47,869 nt of DNA from Promethearchaeati archaeon (GCA_013166835.1 JABLTI010000011.1:1-47869); one strand, 5' to 3'. Positions 10,107 to 19,833 are shown, counted from the first letter of the stretch. The notes: generated from the sequence alone by a model not told the origin. Made by a program: numbers and translations.

Positions 10107-11969
10107 GTGACCAAACAAGTAACCAAAATGCTACTGAGTGGTAATGAAGCGTTTGCTCGTGGAGTTTTGGAAGCAGGAGTTGACATCGCAGCAGCATATC
10201 CAGGAACACCCTCAACTGAGATTATGGAAACAATAGCTCATTTTGGGAAAGATACCGGAATGCATGCGGAATGGTCAATTAATGAGAAAATAGCTTTTGA
10301 AGTAGCTTTAGGTGCTTCATGGAGTGGGTTACGTTCATTTACTGCAGCAAAACATGTGGGATTAAATGTTGCAGCAGATTCTTTTTTCACTGCCGCCCTC
10401 TTCGGTGGAATGAAAGGAGGATTTGTTATGGTTATTGCAGATGACCCGAGCTTTCACTCGAGCCAAAACGAGCAAGATACCAGAATGTATGCACTAGCTG
10501 CTCATGCAATTTGTATGGAACCATCAACCCCACAAGAAGCATTAGATATGACAAAATACGCTTATGAATTCTCTGAGAAATGGGAATCCATGGTTGTTAT
10601 TCGATCAACCACAAGATTAAGCCATTCAAGAGGACCAGTAATTTTAGGGGAAATCCCAAAAAGAGAAACCAATAAGGGAGAATTCATAAAAGACCCAGCA
10701 AAATTCGTTTGCTTGCCAGGAAACGCAAGAAGAACAAAACCACTTCTCTTGGCAAAAATGGACGAGATTAAAGATTACTCGAGTAAATCACAGTGGAATG
10801 TAGTGGAAAAAGGAAAAGATCCCCTACTTGTAATTACTTCTGGAGTATCATACTTGTATGTGAAAGATTCAGTGCAAGAAATGGGAATTGATCCGACCAT
10901 CTATAAGATTGGTCTAAGCAATCCAATGCCAGAAGCAAAAATAATCGAATTATTAAAAGAACATCCTGAATGTCTAATTGCTGAGGAAGTAGAACCATAC
11001 TTCGAGCTAAAAGTGAAGGCACTAGCAGCTGAGAATGGAATCAAAGTCAAGATCTATGGTCGAAAAGAAAAAGTAATCCCAATTTCAAATGAATTGAATC
11101 CATTAATTCTGAAAGAATCATTATCAAAGGTAATGAAGAAAGAATTTGAAGCAGTTGGGAAAGGACTTCCAACACAAACAGAAATCAATGAACTATTACC
11201 AAATAGACCACCAGAATTGTGTGCAGGATGCCCTCATAGATCAACATTCTATGCAATAAAGAAAGCAACAAGAAAACGACAAATAAAACCAATAATGCCA
11301 GGAGACATAGGTTGTTACACATTAGGATTCATGGCCCCACTAAACGCAGTCGATACAACAGTAGCAATGGGAGCATCAATTGGCATTGCAAATGGACTAG
11401 CACATGCAACAGACCAACAAATAATACCAGTAATAGGAGATTCAACATTCTTCCACACAGGAATACCAGCACTAGTAAATGCAATAGTGAACAAAGCAAA
11501 ATTCGTGCTAGTGGTAATGGATAATCACCTAACAGCCATGACAGGTGGTCAACCCACCCCTGAGCTTGGTTACGGTGCTTTTGGTGAACCTGCTGGGGTT
11601 GTTATGATTGAGCAAGTTTGCAAAGGTATTGGTATTAAGAATTTGTGGATTGTTGATCCTTATGATCATGATAAAACCATTGAAGTCATGGGTGAAGCGC
11701 TTGATTGTAATGATCTCGCGGTTGTTATCTCAAGGAGAGATTGTGCTTTAGAATACAGCAGGAAAATGAGACGTGCCAAGGAAACAATGGATACTTATTA
11801 CACTGATGAGGAAGTTTGCATTGGTTGTCGAACCTGTGTCAGAGATTTTGCTTGTCCAGCAATAACCTTTGATTATGAGAAGAAGAAATCACACGTTGAT
11901 GAATCCGTGTGTGTGGGCTGTAGTGTTTGTCGCTCTATTTGTCCCTATGATGCTTTTACTAAAAGGTGA
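10107..11969 (+). CDS. iorA: Indolepyruvate:ferredoxin oxidoreductase, alpha subunit
   Basis: A 620-residue TPP-dependent enzyme oxidising aryl pyruvates (from Trp, Phe, Tyr) to aryl-acetyl-CoA with reduction of ferredoxin. The N-terminal pyrimidine-binding domain opens with LLSGNEAFARGVLEAGVDIAAAYPGTPSTE. The TPP/Mg region is near residues 400-480 (GDIGCYTLG, VAMGASIGIANG, VIGDSTFFH, VMDNHLTAMTGGQP). The C-terminus is a two-cluster ferredoxin domain with CIGCRTC and CVGCSVCRSIC. The start is GTG at 10107 with AAGGT upstream. iorB follows directly. Third-position base use changes sharply near base 11545, inside the TPP domain: mostly A-ending codons before, mostly T-ending after, suggesting a mosaic gene. 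Confidence 0.96.
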   Translation: MTKQVTKMLLSGNEAFARGVLEAGVDIAAAYPGTPSTEIMETIAHFGKDTGMHAEWSINEKIAFEVALGASWSGLRSFTAAKHVGLNVAADSFFTAALFGGMKGGFVMVIADDPSFHSSQNEQDTRMYALAAHAICMEPSTPQEALDMTKYAYEFSEKWESMVVIRSTTRLSHSRGPVILGEIPKRETNKGEFIKDPAKFVCLPGNARRTKPLLLAKMDEIKDYSSKSQWNVVEKGKDPLLVITSGVSYLYVKDSVQEMGIDPTIYKIGLSNPMPEAKIIELLKEHPECLIAEEVEPYFELKVKALAAENGIKVKIYGRKEKVIPISNELNPLILKESLSKVMKKEFEAVGKGLPTQTEINELLPNRPPELCAGCPHRSTFYAIKKATRKRQIKPIMPGDIGCYTLGFMAPLNAVDTTVAMGASIGIANGLAHATDQQIIPVIGDSTFFHTGIPALVNAIVNKAKFVLVVMDNHLTAMTGGQPTPELGYGAFGEPAGVVMIEQVCKGIGIKNLWIVDPYDHDKTIEVMGEALDCNDLAVVISRRDCALEYSRKMRRAKETMDTYYTDEEVCIGCRTCVRDFACPAITFDYEKKKSHVDESVCVGCSVCRSICPYDAFTKR

Positions 11970-11974
11970 AGAAG

Positions 11975-12598
11975 ATGACTGATTTGAAGAAATCTTATCA
12001 AATTGAAATTGCCGGTGTTGGTGGAACTGGTGTTCTTACCGCTGCTGCTCTTATTGGTAATTCTGCTCTTATCCAGGACATCTATGTTGTTCAGAGTGAA
12101 ATTCACGGTATGGCTCAACGAGGTGGTGTTGTCAACACTGAAATCCGTCTTGGTCCAGTTAGTGGTCCGCTCATTCCGGATGCTGGTGCTGATGTTCTCC
12201 TTAGTTTTGAATTGGGTGAAACTGCTCGGGCTGTTAGGAAAATTAAGCCTAAAGTCGGCTATGTCATTATGAACAGCCACATTATCGTTCCCCCAAGTCT
12301 TGGTATTAAGAAAGGAGCAAAATATCCCGAAGCTGACAGCATTTTAGCTTTGATTAAACCGTATTCCGAGAAGGTTTTCCTAATTGATGCCTTTGAACTT
12401 GCAAAAGAAGCTGGTGATTTACGAACTCAGAACGTTGTATTGTGTGGTGCATTATTCGCTATCCCTGATTTTCCACTCACAATAGAATCCCTTAAGCAAG
12501 CCTTAAACATCCAATTCAGAGGAAAAGAGAAAATTATTGCTACAAATATGAAAGCATTTGAATTAGGCTATAATAAAATGAAAGAATTGATGAAGTAG
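11975..12598 (+). CDS. iorB: Indolepyruvate:ferredoxin oxidoreductase, beta subunit
   Basis: The 207-residue gamma-domain subunit of the IorAB complex, completing the oxidoreductase encoded by the preceding gene. IEIAGVGGTGVLTAAALIG at the start and SEIHGMAQRGGVVNTEIRLG are hallmarks of the family's pyruvate/ketoisovalerate oxidoreductase gamma domain. I place the start at ATG 11975, because the sequence AGGTGA at 11964-11969 gives an SD 5 bases upstream. A GTG at 11966 overlaps the iorA stop by 4 bases and would add three residues. The first half keeps the T-ending codon pattern of the iorA 3' end; from about 12300 the pattern becomes mixed like the surrounding genes. Confidence 0.95.
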   Translation: MTDLKKSYQIEIAGVGGTGVLTAAALIGNSALIQDIYVVQSEIHGMAQRGGVVNTEIRLGPVSGPLIPDAGADVLLSFELGETARAVRKIKPKVGYVIMNSHIIVPPSLGIKKGAKYPEADSILALIKPYSEKVFLIDAFELAKEAGDLRTQNVVLCGALFAIPDFPLTIESLKQALNIQFRGKEKIIATNMKAFELGYNKMKELMK

Positions 12599-12668
12599 GG
12601 CAAAAACCCTATTTCAACATATTTATTTTTGTTAACAACTTGTATTTTGTTAGTGTACATGTTAGGAG

Positions 12669-13355
12669 TTGGAAGTCATTTTAATTTTAGATAAGTATCT
12701 TGATGATTCGAAAGTGGAAATCACCTTTGAAGCAGGAATAACGAATATGCATGTTGATGAGTTACTTTTCTTCAAAGACATGGAAATCCCTGATTATCTA
12801 AAATTGCTGTATCAACAATCCAATGGTTTTCTTCTCGAAAGCGAGTACTTTTTGGACGATTTAGATGACCCATCTCATTTTCGATTGATCTCTTGTGATA
12901 ATTTGTTTTTCACCAGTAAAAGATTGAACCTATTACCGGACAAGCGATTCATTAGATTTGCTGAAAATGAGGAAGATGCTCTCTATCTTCTTGACATGGA
13001 AAATTTGGATCCAGAAGGCAATCCTCTTATTTTACTTAGTATGCCTAGTTACAAATTTAATATTCCATTAACTAATAATATCGAAGTTTTACTCGAGGCC
13101 TCTTGTTTAGGCATCTTAGGATTGATAGAAACCTTCGGATTAAAAGAAGGTAAACGAGTGCCCCAAGTCCCTCAAAGGATGTTGAAAAAGAAGAAGAGAA
13201 TCCTTCCAATTCTCAAAGAATTCTTTCTAACAGCAAAAAGAGAATTCGATTTAATAGACACGTGGCATCTATCACCTAAAGCCAAGAAAAACATTCAGAT
13301 GAGTATTGCTATTTGGTTTAAAGGTTTGAAGAGCCTATTATCAGTTTTTAATTAA
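12669..13355 (+). CDS. SMI1/KNR4 (SUKH)-like domain protein
   Basis: A 228-residue soluble protein. Residues about 38-150 look like a SUKH/SMI1-KNR4 fold: IPDYLKLLYQQSNGFLLES matches the family's opening helix and turn, followed by DNLF, the RFIRFAENEEDALYLLD strand pair and a late aromatic strand. SUKH proteins often act as immunity partners of toxins or as protein-interaction modules. No toxin is visible next door, so a role is not claimed. The C-terminal third is basic (MLKKKKRILPILKEF). The conventional start is TTG 12669, but the only good SD (AGGAG, 12664-12668) abuts it; a near-cognate ATT at 12678 has the normal 9-base spacing. It stands alone downstream of iorB. Confidence 0.5.
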   Translation: MEVILILDKYLDDSKVEITFEAGITNMHVDELLFFKDMEIPDYLKLLYQQSNGFLLESEYFLDDLDDPSHFRLISCDNLFFTSKRLNLLPDKRFIRFAENEEDALYLLDMENLDPEGNPLILLSMPSYKFNIPLTNNIEVLLEASCLGILGLIETFGLKEGKRVPQVPQRMLKKKKRILPILKEFFLTAKREFDLIDTWHLSPKAKKNIQMSIAIWFKGLKSLLSVFN

Positions 13356-13388
13356 GAAAAAAAATAAAAAAATAGAATATTTTATGGC

Positions 13389-15677
13389 TCATATTTCTTT
13401 TGAGCGAGCCATAAAGGAAGCGTTAATTATTTGTTGAATTGCTCTTACGAGTGCATCTTGTTCTGTGACGAAGCTTGTTAGTTCTCCTTCTCGAGCAACT
13501 GGAGCTAAGAGTACTTCTGCCCCATCTCGAGTGACTGCGTAGAAATCTCTCATAGTGTATTGCCATATTGTAATGTTGCCTTGTTCTTTTAAGGCAGCAA
13601 TGAGAGCTTCATCTCTGAACGGATCAATATCAGCTAATACTCTAATTCTTACTCGTTTTGAGATATTCTTTACTAGAAGGTCCACAAGTGATTGATCTAT
13701 TGTTGGTACCACCACAGTGCATGTGGATTTTGTTCTTAGGAGCATATCATAGATAGATACCATTGAGTTTTGATTTCCATAGATGATTACTGAATGTGGT
13801 CTTGGCACAGGAATGATTTGATCGACTGAATCAGTTATTTCTTGTAGGTAAGTTTTTGTTTCATTTACCTTGTAAATAATTCCTGCTAATCTACTTGAAA
13901 TTTCATTGCTAGATGTTGAAAAAGAATCTTTAATTGTTAAAAGGAAGGTATCTCCAGCCTTACCAATCAAATCTAGTGATGCACTTTGATCTCTGTTTAA
14001 AGTTGTCAGATAGTTATCCAAAGTGGATGTATATTCGGAAATCATTTCCGAAGCAATCACTTTTGGTTTGCTAAGCTCTTCTTGTACTTGTGTTTTGAAA
14101 GCGAATTTCATATCGTCTGAAAGATATCTTATGGTTTCCAAAGCCTTGTTATTGCTTTCATTATGCATTCGTAGTCTTTTAGAGGAATTTAGGAAGAGGT
14201 TTTCCAAAGCATCTTCTAGATCTGTAAAAACAACATCTCTTAATGGTGCGAGAGTAAGCGAAATATCAGACTTTAATTCTTCAATGTGTTTCAAGGTAGT
14301 AGAGAAGGCTTCTTTTGAAGTGCTGGTTATCTTTGGATTGGTTTCCTTTAGAACATCTTTTATTGCATTATTAAGATCTAGCTCAAATTTCTTGGCAATT
14401 TCAGCCCAATTAGAGTTTAGAGTTGTCTTCAACGTCTTTAGGCTAGTTGTTCCATCTTTGAGTTGTTTCGCTAACATTGAATCATTATTTTTGATGAGTT
14501 GAGTCATTCCATCAATGATTTCTTTTTGATAGACTTTCATCACACCATCATATGAAGTTTTGATCTTCTGCGATAAAGTATCAATTCTATCTGCTTGTTC
14601 TTTAGCTTCTTGAACAAGTTTAGGATCTGGTCTTTTTAGCAATCCTGCTTTGGCAATCTCGTCAATATTTACCTTTAGACCTGTTGATTCAACAGACAAT
14701 TTATCAATATTCTTTCCTACTTGTTCAATCATTTTTGCAGTAGCAGCTTCGAGTTTGCCTTTCTCCTGATCAAATAATTCACGAGATGCTTTTTTGTAAT
14801 TACTAATAACGCTAGTATAAATTTGGGTGGTATCTCTTGTGATAGTAGTAATTTTTACTTCAAATTCTTTCAAAGCTTTTTGTAATTCTGTTATACTGAA
14901 TTTGGTAATTGCTTTGACGTTTTTCTGAAGGGAGCTTATTTCACTTCGATTTTCTTCCAGAATAGTTTTTAATCTCTCTGGAGCAGTTCCCTTATACTCT
15001 ATTATTGCATTATCTAACGGAGTTAACATATCCTGAATTGTTTTATTCATCAACTGCTCGAATTTTTGTAATCTTTCTGTTGCTTTATCTGATTCATCTC
15101 GCAATATAACACTAATTTCATTACTAAGATTAGACAATTCATTACTAATTGAAAGGAAGGTTTTCGCAAAACCATCTGTTAACATTAAATCAAAATCTTC
15201 GGCTAAATTTGATACCTTATCAGAATGCCGGTAAATTGAGTTGGTTAATTCCATCTTAAGTTGCTCATTAGATGTTCTCAACTCCTCAGCAATTCTAGCA
15301 AAAATAGGCTCAATCGAAACTTTAAATTCTGACATTTTTTGGGTTAAGGTATCATAACTTGTATCAAAAACACTGATGAGAGAATTTTCAATACCGATTA
15401 TATCATTTTGGAATTCTTTTTCCACAAATAAGAATCCTTTAAGGAAAGGTTCAACAGCAATGTATCTATTGATTTTCCCTTCGATCTTTTTTAAATAACC
15501 ACGGTTTGACAAGTCTTGAACTACTTGTTGTAGGTCATCGAGATCGATTCCTGTTTGTAAATACATTTCACCTAAAGAAGCATTCCCAACACCAAGAATA
15601 GTCAAATACACATTTTGTTCTTGTTCTGAGAAGCCAATTTGACTTAATAATGAACTTTGTACGTTCTTTAACGACAT
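13389..15677 (-). CDS. TrmB-type winged-helix protein with very long central coiled coil
   Basis: 762 residues in three parts. Residues about 1-75 form a TrmB-like winged helix (IGFSEQEQNVYLTILGVGNA, LQQVVQDLSNRGYLKKI). Residues about 80-620 are hydrophilic, rich in Lys, Glu, Leu, Ser and Thr with heptad-like spacing, predicting long alpha-helical coiled coils with no membrane segment. Residues about 625-762 form an alpha/beta domain (HSVIIYGNQNSMVSIYDML, RVRIRVLADID, ITIWQYTMRDFYAV) like the phospholipase-D-like effector domain of TrmB regulators. Normal TrmB proteins are about 260-350 residues with a short helix between these domains. Function is unknown: it could be a DNA-binding regulator, or a nucleoid or scaffold protein. 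It is transcribed alone, ending near the SUKH-like gene in convergent orientation. Confidence 0.6.
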   Translation of the reverse strand: MSLKNVQSSLLSQIGFSEQEQNVYLTILGVGNASLGEMYLQTGIDLDDLQQVVQDLSNRGYLKKIEGKINRYIAVEPFLKGFLFVEKEFQNDIIGIENSLISVFDTSYDTLTQKMSEFKVSIEPIFARIAEELRTSNEQLKMELTNSIYRHSDKVSNLAEDFDLMLTDGFAKTFLSISNELSNLSNEISVILRDESDKATERLQKFEQLMNKTIQDMLTPLDNAIIEYKGTAPERLKTILEENRSEISSLQKNVKAITKFSITELQKALKEFEVKITTITRDTTQIYTSVISNYKKASRELFDQEKGKLEAATAKMIEQVGKNIDKLSVESTGLKVNIDEIAKAGLLKRPDPKLVQEAKEQADRIDTLSQKIKTSYDGVMKVYQKEIIDGMTQLIKNNDSMLAKQLKDGTTSLKTLKTTLNSNWAEIAKKFELDLNNAIKDVLKETNPKITSTSKEAFSTTLKHIEELKSDISLTLAPLRDVVFTDLEDALENLFLNSSKRLRMHNESNNKALETIRYLSDDMKFAFKTQVQEELSKPKVIASEMISEYTSTLDNYLTTLNRDQSASLDLIGKAGDTFLLTIKDSFSTSSNEISSRLAGIIYKVNETKTYLQEITDSVDQIIPVPRPHSVIIYGNQNSMVSIYDMLLRTKSTCTVVVPTIDQSLVDLLVKNISKRVRIRVLADIDPFRDEALIAALKEQGNITIWQYTMRDFYAVTRDGAEVLLAPVAREGELTSFVTEQDALVRAIQQIINASFMARSKEI

Positions 15678-15795
15678 ATTTAGGCACTATCCGAATTAAC
15701 TCAGTTTAGAATATTCTCTTTGCATAAAATATTTTTTCCCTTTGTAAGGTAATTCAAAACATTATTTCTTTTATTAGCTATTTAATTATTATTCT

Positions 15796-16326
15796 TCATA
15801 CATATTTTACTATAATACCTTCTTTTATGCCAATTATTTGGGCTGAGACTAATAAATCTAAAATATCTTTGATAGTTGTTCGGATTGCTTGTAGACTTAG
15901 ATTGGTTTCTTTAAGTAAAGCGGTTACAAGTCGTTCTTTTGTCAGATTTGATTCCCCTATAAGTAAAGAATTAATTTGATCAACTATTCGAGAATTAATT
16001 AAATAATTGGTTATTGTTGTTTGGATTTCAGCATCAGTCAATCTATCAGCTGACAAATTTTCAAGTAAAGATAGACCATCTTTTGTTAGTTTGTATTTGC
16101 TTTTACTTTTCCTTTTTTGAAAGATAGGAATCCAGATACAATCATTATATCTTTCGCAATGGTCTCCACAAGTGGGTATTTTAGTTTTTATCATTTTTAC
16201 AAAATCTAATACTTCTAGAGGTGATAAAGCAACTTCAAACCGTTCTTTGAAGTCATAGGTGCAACCAATTTCCTTGAGGGATAATAATTCCTTGAGCATT
16301 TTATGTAGATTCATTACTGTAAGCAC
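15796..16326 (-). CDS. Hypothetical protein with predicted C-terminal winged helix, third gene of Dna2-like operon
   Basis: 176 residues, not recognised as a named family. The middle holds a Cys cluster (CGDHCERYNDC, near residues 53-63), possibly metal binding. The segment KYKLTKDGLSLLENLS resembles the wing end of a winged helix, and the C-terminal 60 residues (LTKERLVTALLKETNLSLQAIRTTIKDILDLLVSAQIIGIKEG) read as a second winged helix. The GTG start at 16326 has GGAG with a 9-base spacer, so that start is well supported. Only 18 bases separate it from the nuclease-helicase gene upstream, so the two are almost surely co-transcribed. Context suggests an accessory DNA-binding or regulatory partner of the helicase; that is inference. 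Confidence 0.6.
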   Translation of the reverse strand: MLTVMNLHKMLKELLSLKEIGCTYDFKERFEVALSPLEVLDFVKMIKTKIPTCGDHCERYNDCIWIPIFQKRKSKSKYKLTKDGLSLLENLSADRLTDAEIQTTITNYLINSRIVDQINSLLIGESNLTKERLVTALLKETNLSLQAIRTTIKDILDLLVSAQIIGIKEGIIVKYV

Positions 16327-16344
16327 TTCTCATTACTCCATTAG

Positions 16345-19300
16345 CTAATAAATATCATTGGAGGAGAATTCATCTGCTAAATTCTCTTGTTTTAATTCAT
16401 TTATTGTTCGAAAGACTTCTTTGAAGATTGTTTTAGCTTCATCTTCTTTTTCATCTGAGCTTTTCTGAGTGAATGTTTGCTGATTACCTACTAGGATGAG
16501 TTTAGCTTTTGCTCTACTTATTGAAACATTCATTCTTCGCCAATCACGATGCAATTGACCAATTATATTACTATCATTACTATTTGTCAAACTAAGAATT
16601 ATTATTTCACGCTCATCCCCTTGAAATCTATCGACAGTATCAACTCGTAAGTTTTCTAGAATTTTTTCGGAGATATTATTTGCTCGAAGTTCTCCGTAAA
16701 TGAGATTATTTTGATGCCTATAGGGAGAAATGACCCCAATTTGCTTTGCAATCTCAATACGATCATCCTCATTATACAGAGCTAGAAATTCAGCAATGAT
16801 TCTTCCTATGATTTGTGATTCTCGAATATTAAAACGAGATTCAGTCTGAATATCGATTTCTTCTATTCCTTCAAGAGCTGCTTTGTCTTTTTCTGTGTTA
16901 ATAAAAACAACTGGTTTAGTAGAAAAGAATAGTTTCTCAATTAATTCTGAAAGTGAGTTTTTTGTATTATTTATCGACTCATAGGATTCAAGAAATTCAT
17001 CGATTGTGTGTTTTCCGATTGCATCATTCGCAGGAATATAATTTACTGAGGGATAAAAGGCGTTCTTTATTATTCGAGAGATTGCTTCATTCATTCGATA
17101 ATGTTCAGATAGGATTACAACATTGTCAGTTTTTCCTGCCCACATGGTAAACAAACGTTCGAATAACGATGTCTTTAGTGTGCTTTCTTTCTTCAATCCA
17201 GCATTTAGCAGTACTTTTGGAACAGTTGGAGTATGCTCTATTGTTTCTTCAGAAACTACTGGTGGTAATTGCTTGTGATCACCCACTAAAACTACTCGAG
17301 GATATCCTTCTGTTGATTCTGTTTGAAGGCATCGATGTCTAAATGCCCCTAGACTTGCAGGTTCAGTAGCTTGTCCTGCTTCATCAACAATTACCCAATG
17401 AAAATTCAAACCCTTTAGGAGATTATTTCCTACACTTCCGAGAGTACCTACGATAATTCCAGCTTTTTGATAAAGCTCTATCCCTTTCTTTAATATTGTA
17501 ACTAATATGTCTGCATCTGCTTTTTCGCTGAGAGTTTCATCAAATTTCGTTTTATTAGGGAGAATATATTCTTGAACCTCTTCTGAGTGATCCTTTGAGT
17601 ATGATTCTAAACGAACAATATATGGTTTTAATTCCTTAAACGAGGATAATTTTACGATAACCTCATCTGCAGCTCGATGTGTATTTGCTAAGATAAGAAC
17701 AGGTTTGGATAGATTTGATTCCTCTTCATCTACAAGTTTTGAATTTAATAAATAATATTCCGAATAGATTTCCCTAGCTAATTGAGCGATCATTCTTGTT
17801 TTTCCAGAACCAGGTGGTCCCTGAACAAGTAATATGTCTCCTGGCTGTAAACCTAGAGCTTTTTCAATTGCTTCTACTTTAAATTTGTCAAGGTCTTTTA
17901 TCAAACCGGATCTTGGAATAGGTTTTATTTTATTGGGTTTTGATATACCGAGAATTAATTTTATTAAGTAAGGTAATTCTTTGTCAGTTATTTTTCTGCC
18001 GAGAATGCCAGATCGATTCATTGATTCAAAGAGGAAATCTGTTAAAGAACGTGATTGCCATTGAGAGAAAATTACATTCTCAACTTGATCTACTCTGAAT
18101 TTATCTGCTATTTTCCCTCTTCTTTTCAATGTTGATCTTGCCTTGATTATGATTTCCTTTGAACTAAGAGATGTGATTTTTCCTTCTACACTAAATATTT
18201 CACCTGGAAGTAAGTCTGAGGGTGTTATGAAGACATCATCGCCTTCTCTAATTCTAGTGAAGATTTTCTTATCAGATGATAAAGTAAGGACATATCGATA
18301 TGGATCGAATTTCTCCAATTTTAGATTAGATATTGTTACGCCTTGATTTTCTAGCTTGTCAATCTCTGTTGTTGCTAATTTATGTAGATGTCTTTTCACA
18401 TTATTTAATTCGAATTTTAATTGTCTGAAATACCAAGACCAATATTCATAGAGATCTTGAGGAAAATGTAACCAGATATTTGGATCAAGCAATCTTTTTC
18501 CGTCAGAACAGATTCCTTGTTGGTTTGATGGGCAATAATTACAAATTCTACGCCAATTACTACTCAATAAATTGAAATCAGTCCCAAGGGCTGGCATAAA
18601 TCTTCTCGAGAGGAATCTGTTGATTTTGTACCGATCATATCCCGAAAGCAAACCGGATTCAATAGCAAATGCTATGTTCCTTGTTTGTAAAAGTAAATCC
18701 AAGTATTCGTCACTTTGATCGTCTGCTAAATCGATTTTTCGTCTTTTTATTACTGCATGATCTTGGAGAGGAATAATTTCAGGATTATCATCTTCTAATC
18801 CTGCATCGGCATCAAAGAACTCAATATATGCTTTTGGTGCTTTCCCTGTTACCTTCTTTATAATTTCATGATACGCAAAAGCTTGTACACCACCAGGATG
18901 AGTTACCCCAGTTAATGGATCATAATCGGATTCAATGAAATATCTACTACCCGTTTTTATCTCCCAGAGTTCATCATAATCCTTTTTCAAGATTATTTGA
19001 TCTGCTCTTCCAGATATTCCTCTTTCCGGAGAAAACAATAGAGTTTCATTAAGGAGTTGATTCTCTTTAATATCCTTAAATTGCTCTGCTATTTGATCTA
19101 CGATAATTGAATCAACTTGCAATGGCAATTTCAAATCTTTATTTGGTCCACGAAAGTAGCTTCGTCTTAATAAGACAGAGAAATTATCCCGCCATTCATC
19201 AAGAACTGCTCGATTATATGATTTCATTGCTCTTACTGGGTCTGCACTTCTTACCCACTCATTAGAGGCATATTGTATCCCTTTATGAATAGCATTCCCT

Positions 19301-19818
19301 CTTACAAAACCAATAGAAGTTGGGGCATTTCTAATTGTTCTTTGTAATCCAAGAAATGATTGATAAAAATACTTAGCAGGACAATTAAAAGCTGATTCAA
19401 GTTCAGCTCCTGTAATATTATAATCAGGGGAGATTATGAATTTGAGAATTATTAATTGACCACTTTCAGTTTCTTGTTCGGTAGCATTCTCCTTCTCAGG
19501 TTTCCAGATAGCTTTCATTATTTGTAATAATAACTCCGGGGATCTTCCTTCAGAAGCTAGCCCAGCATAGCAATACCTTAACACGTTATGATAATGAGAG
19601 AATGTTGATTTTTTTGTTCTTCCAGGAAACCATTCCATCGGATAAATAACCGCAGTACATATATGGGCTCTTGTTTTTGGATCCATTAGCTTAAGTACTA
19701 ATTGATATTTCTCTCCTTCCGCTTCTCGAGTCCTTTCAGCTAATACTTGAAAATCTACAAATTTTGGAGCATTTGGATTAGCTTTCAAAATCTCCAAATG
19801 GGTGAATATTTTATCCAC
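16345..19818 (-). CDS. Dna2-like fused PD-(D/E)XK nuclease and SF1 helicase with Fe-S cysteines
   Basis: 1157 residues. The N-terminal half has a Cas4/Dna2-type nuclease: C146 (AFNCPAKY), H178, D273 in SGRAD, E286 and K288 in LWEIKTG, Q312, and then C426, C429 and C437 in CNYCPSNQQGIC. Together these are the four Fe-S cysteines and the full catalytic set. The C-terminal half is a UPF1/Dna2-type superfamily 1 helicase: GPPGSGKT at 667-674, DEAGQ at 812-816, GDHKQLPPVV, SEHYRMN, VDRFQGDEREIIILS and RRMNVSISRAK. Dna2 enzymes process flaps and resect DNA ends. The GTG start at 19818 is preceded by GAGGGA. It is the middle gene of a tight three-gene operon. Whether it serves replication, repair or defence cannot be told from sequence. 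Confidence 0.9.
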   Translation of the reverse strand: MDKIFTHLEILKANPNAPKFVDFQVLAERTREAEGEKYQLVLKLMDPKTRAHICTAVIYPMEWFPGRTKKSTFSHYHNVLRYCYAGLASEGRSPELLLQIMKAIWKPEKENATEQETESGQLIILKFIISPDYNITGAELESAFNCPAKYFYQSFLGLQRTIRNAPTSIGFVRGNAIHKGIQYASNEWVRSADPVRAMKSYNRAVLDEWRDNFSVLLRRSYFRGPNKDLKLPLQVDSIIVDQIAEQFKDIKENQLLNETLLFSPERGISGRADQIILKKDYDELWEIKTGSRYFIESDYDPLTGVTHPGGVQAFAYHEIIKKVTGKAPKAYIEFFDADAGLEDDNPEIIPLQDHAVIKRRKIDLADDQSDEYLDLLLQTRNIAFAIESGLLSGYDRYKINRFLSRRFMPALGTDFNLLSSNWRRICNYCPSNQQGICSDGKRLLDPNIWLHFPQDLYEYWSWYFRQLKFELNNVKRHLHKLATTEIDKLENQGVTISNLKLEKFDPYRYVLTLSSDKKIFTRIREGDDVFITPSDLLPGEIFSVEGKITSLSSKEIIIKARSTLKRRGKIADKFRVDQVENVIFSQWQSRSLTDFLFESMNRSGILGRKITDKELPYLIKLILGISKPNKIKPIPRSGLIKDLDKFKVEAIEKALGLQPGDILLVQGPPGSGKTRMIAQLAREIYSEYYLLNSKLVDEEESNLSKPVLILANTHRAADEVIVKLSSFKELKPYIVRLESYSKDHSEEVQEYILPNKTKFDETLSEKADADILVTILKKGIELYQKAGIIVGTLGSVGNNLLKGLNFHWVIVDEAGQATEPASLGAFRHRCLQTESTEGYPRVVLVGDHKQLPPVVSEETIEHTPTVPKVLLNAGLKKESTLKTSLFERLFTMWAGKTDNVVILSEHYRMNEAISRIIKNAFYPSVNYIPANDAIGKHTIDEFLESYESINNTKNSLSELIEKLFFSTKPVVFINTEKDKAALEGIEEIDIQTESRFNIRESQIIGRIIAEFLALYNEDDRIEIAKQIGVISPYRHQNNLIYGELRANNISEKILENLRVDTVDRFQGDEREIIILSLTNSNDSNIIGQLHRDWRRMNVSISRAKAKLILVGNQQTFTQKSSDEKEDEAKTIFKEVFRTINELKQENLADEFSSNDIY

Positions 19819-19833
19819 TTATAATTCCCTCAA

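Noticed and set aside
14023..14502. A 159-codon open frame antisense to the TrmB/coiled-coil gene
   Set aside because: Low-complexity Ser/Leu composition typical of the reverse of Lys/Glu-rich coiled coil; no independent support.
16345..19818. Calling the nuclease-helicase a CRISPR Cas4 or AddB component
   Set aside because: The Fe-S nuclease is fused to an SF1B-type UPF1/Dna2 helicase with DEAGQ and RFQGDE motifs and no cas or AddA partner is adjacent, so Dna2-like fits better.
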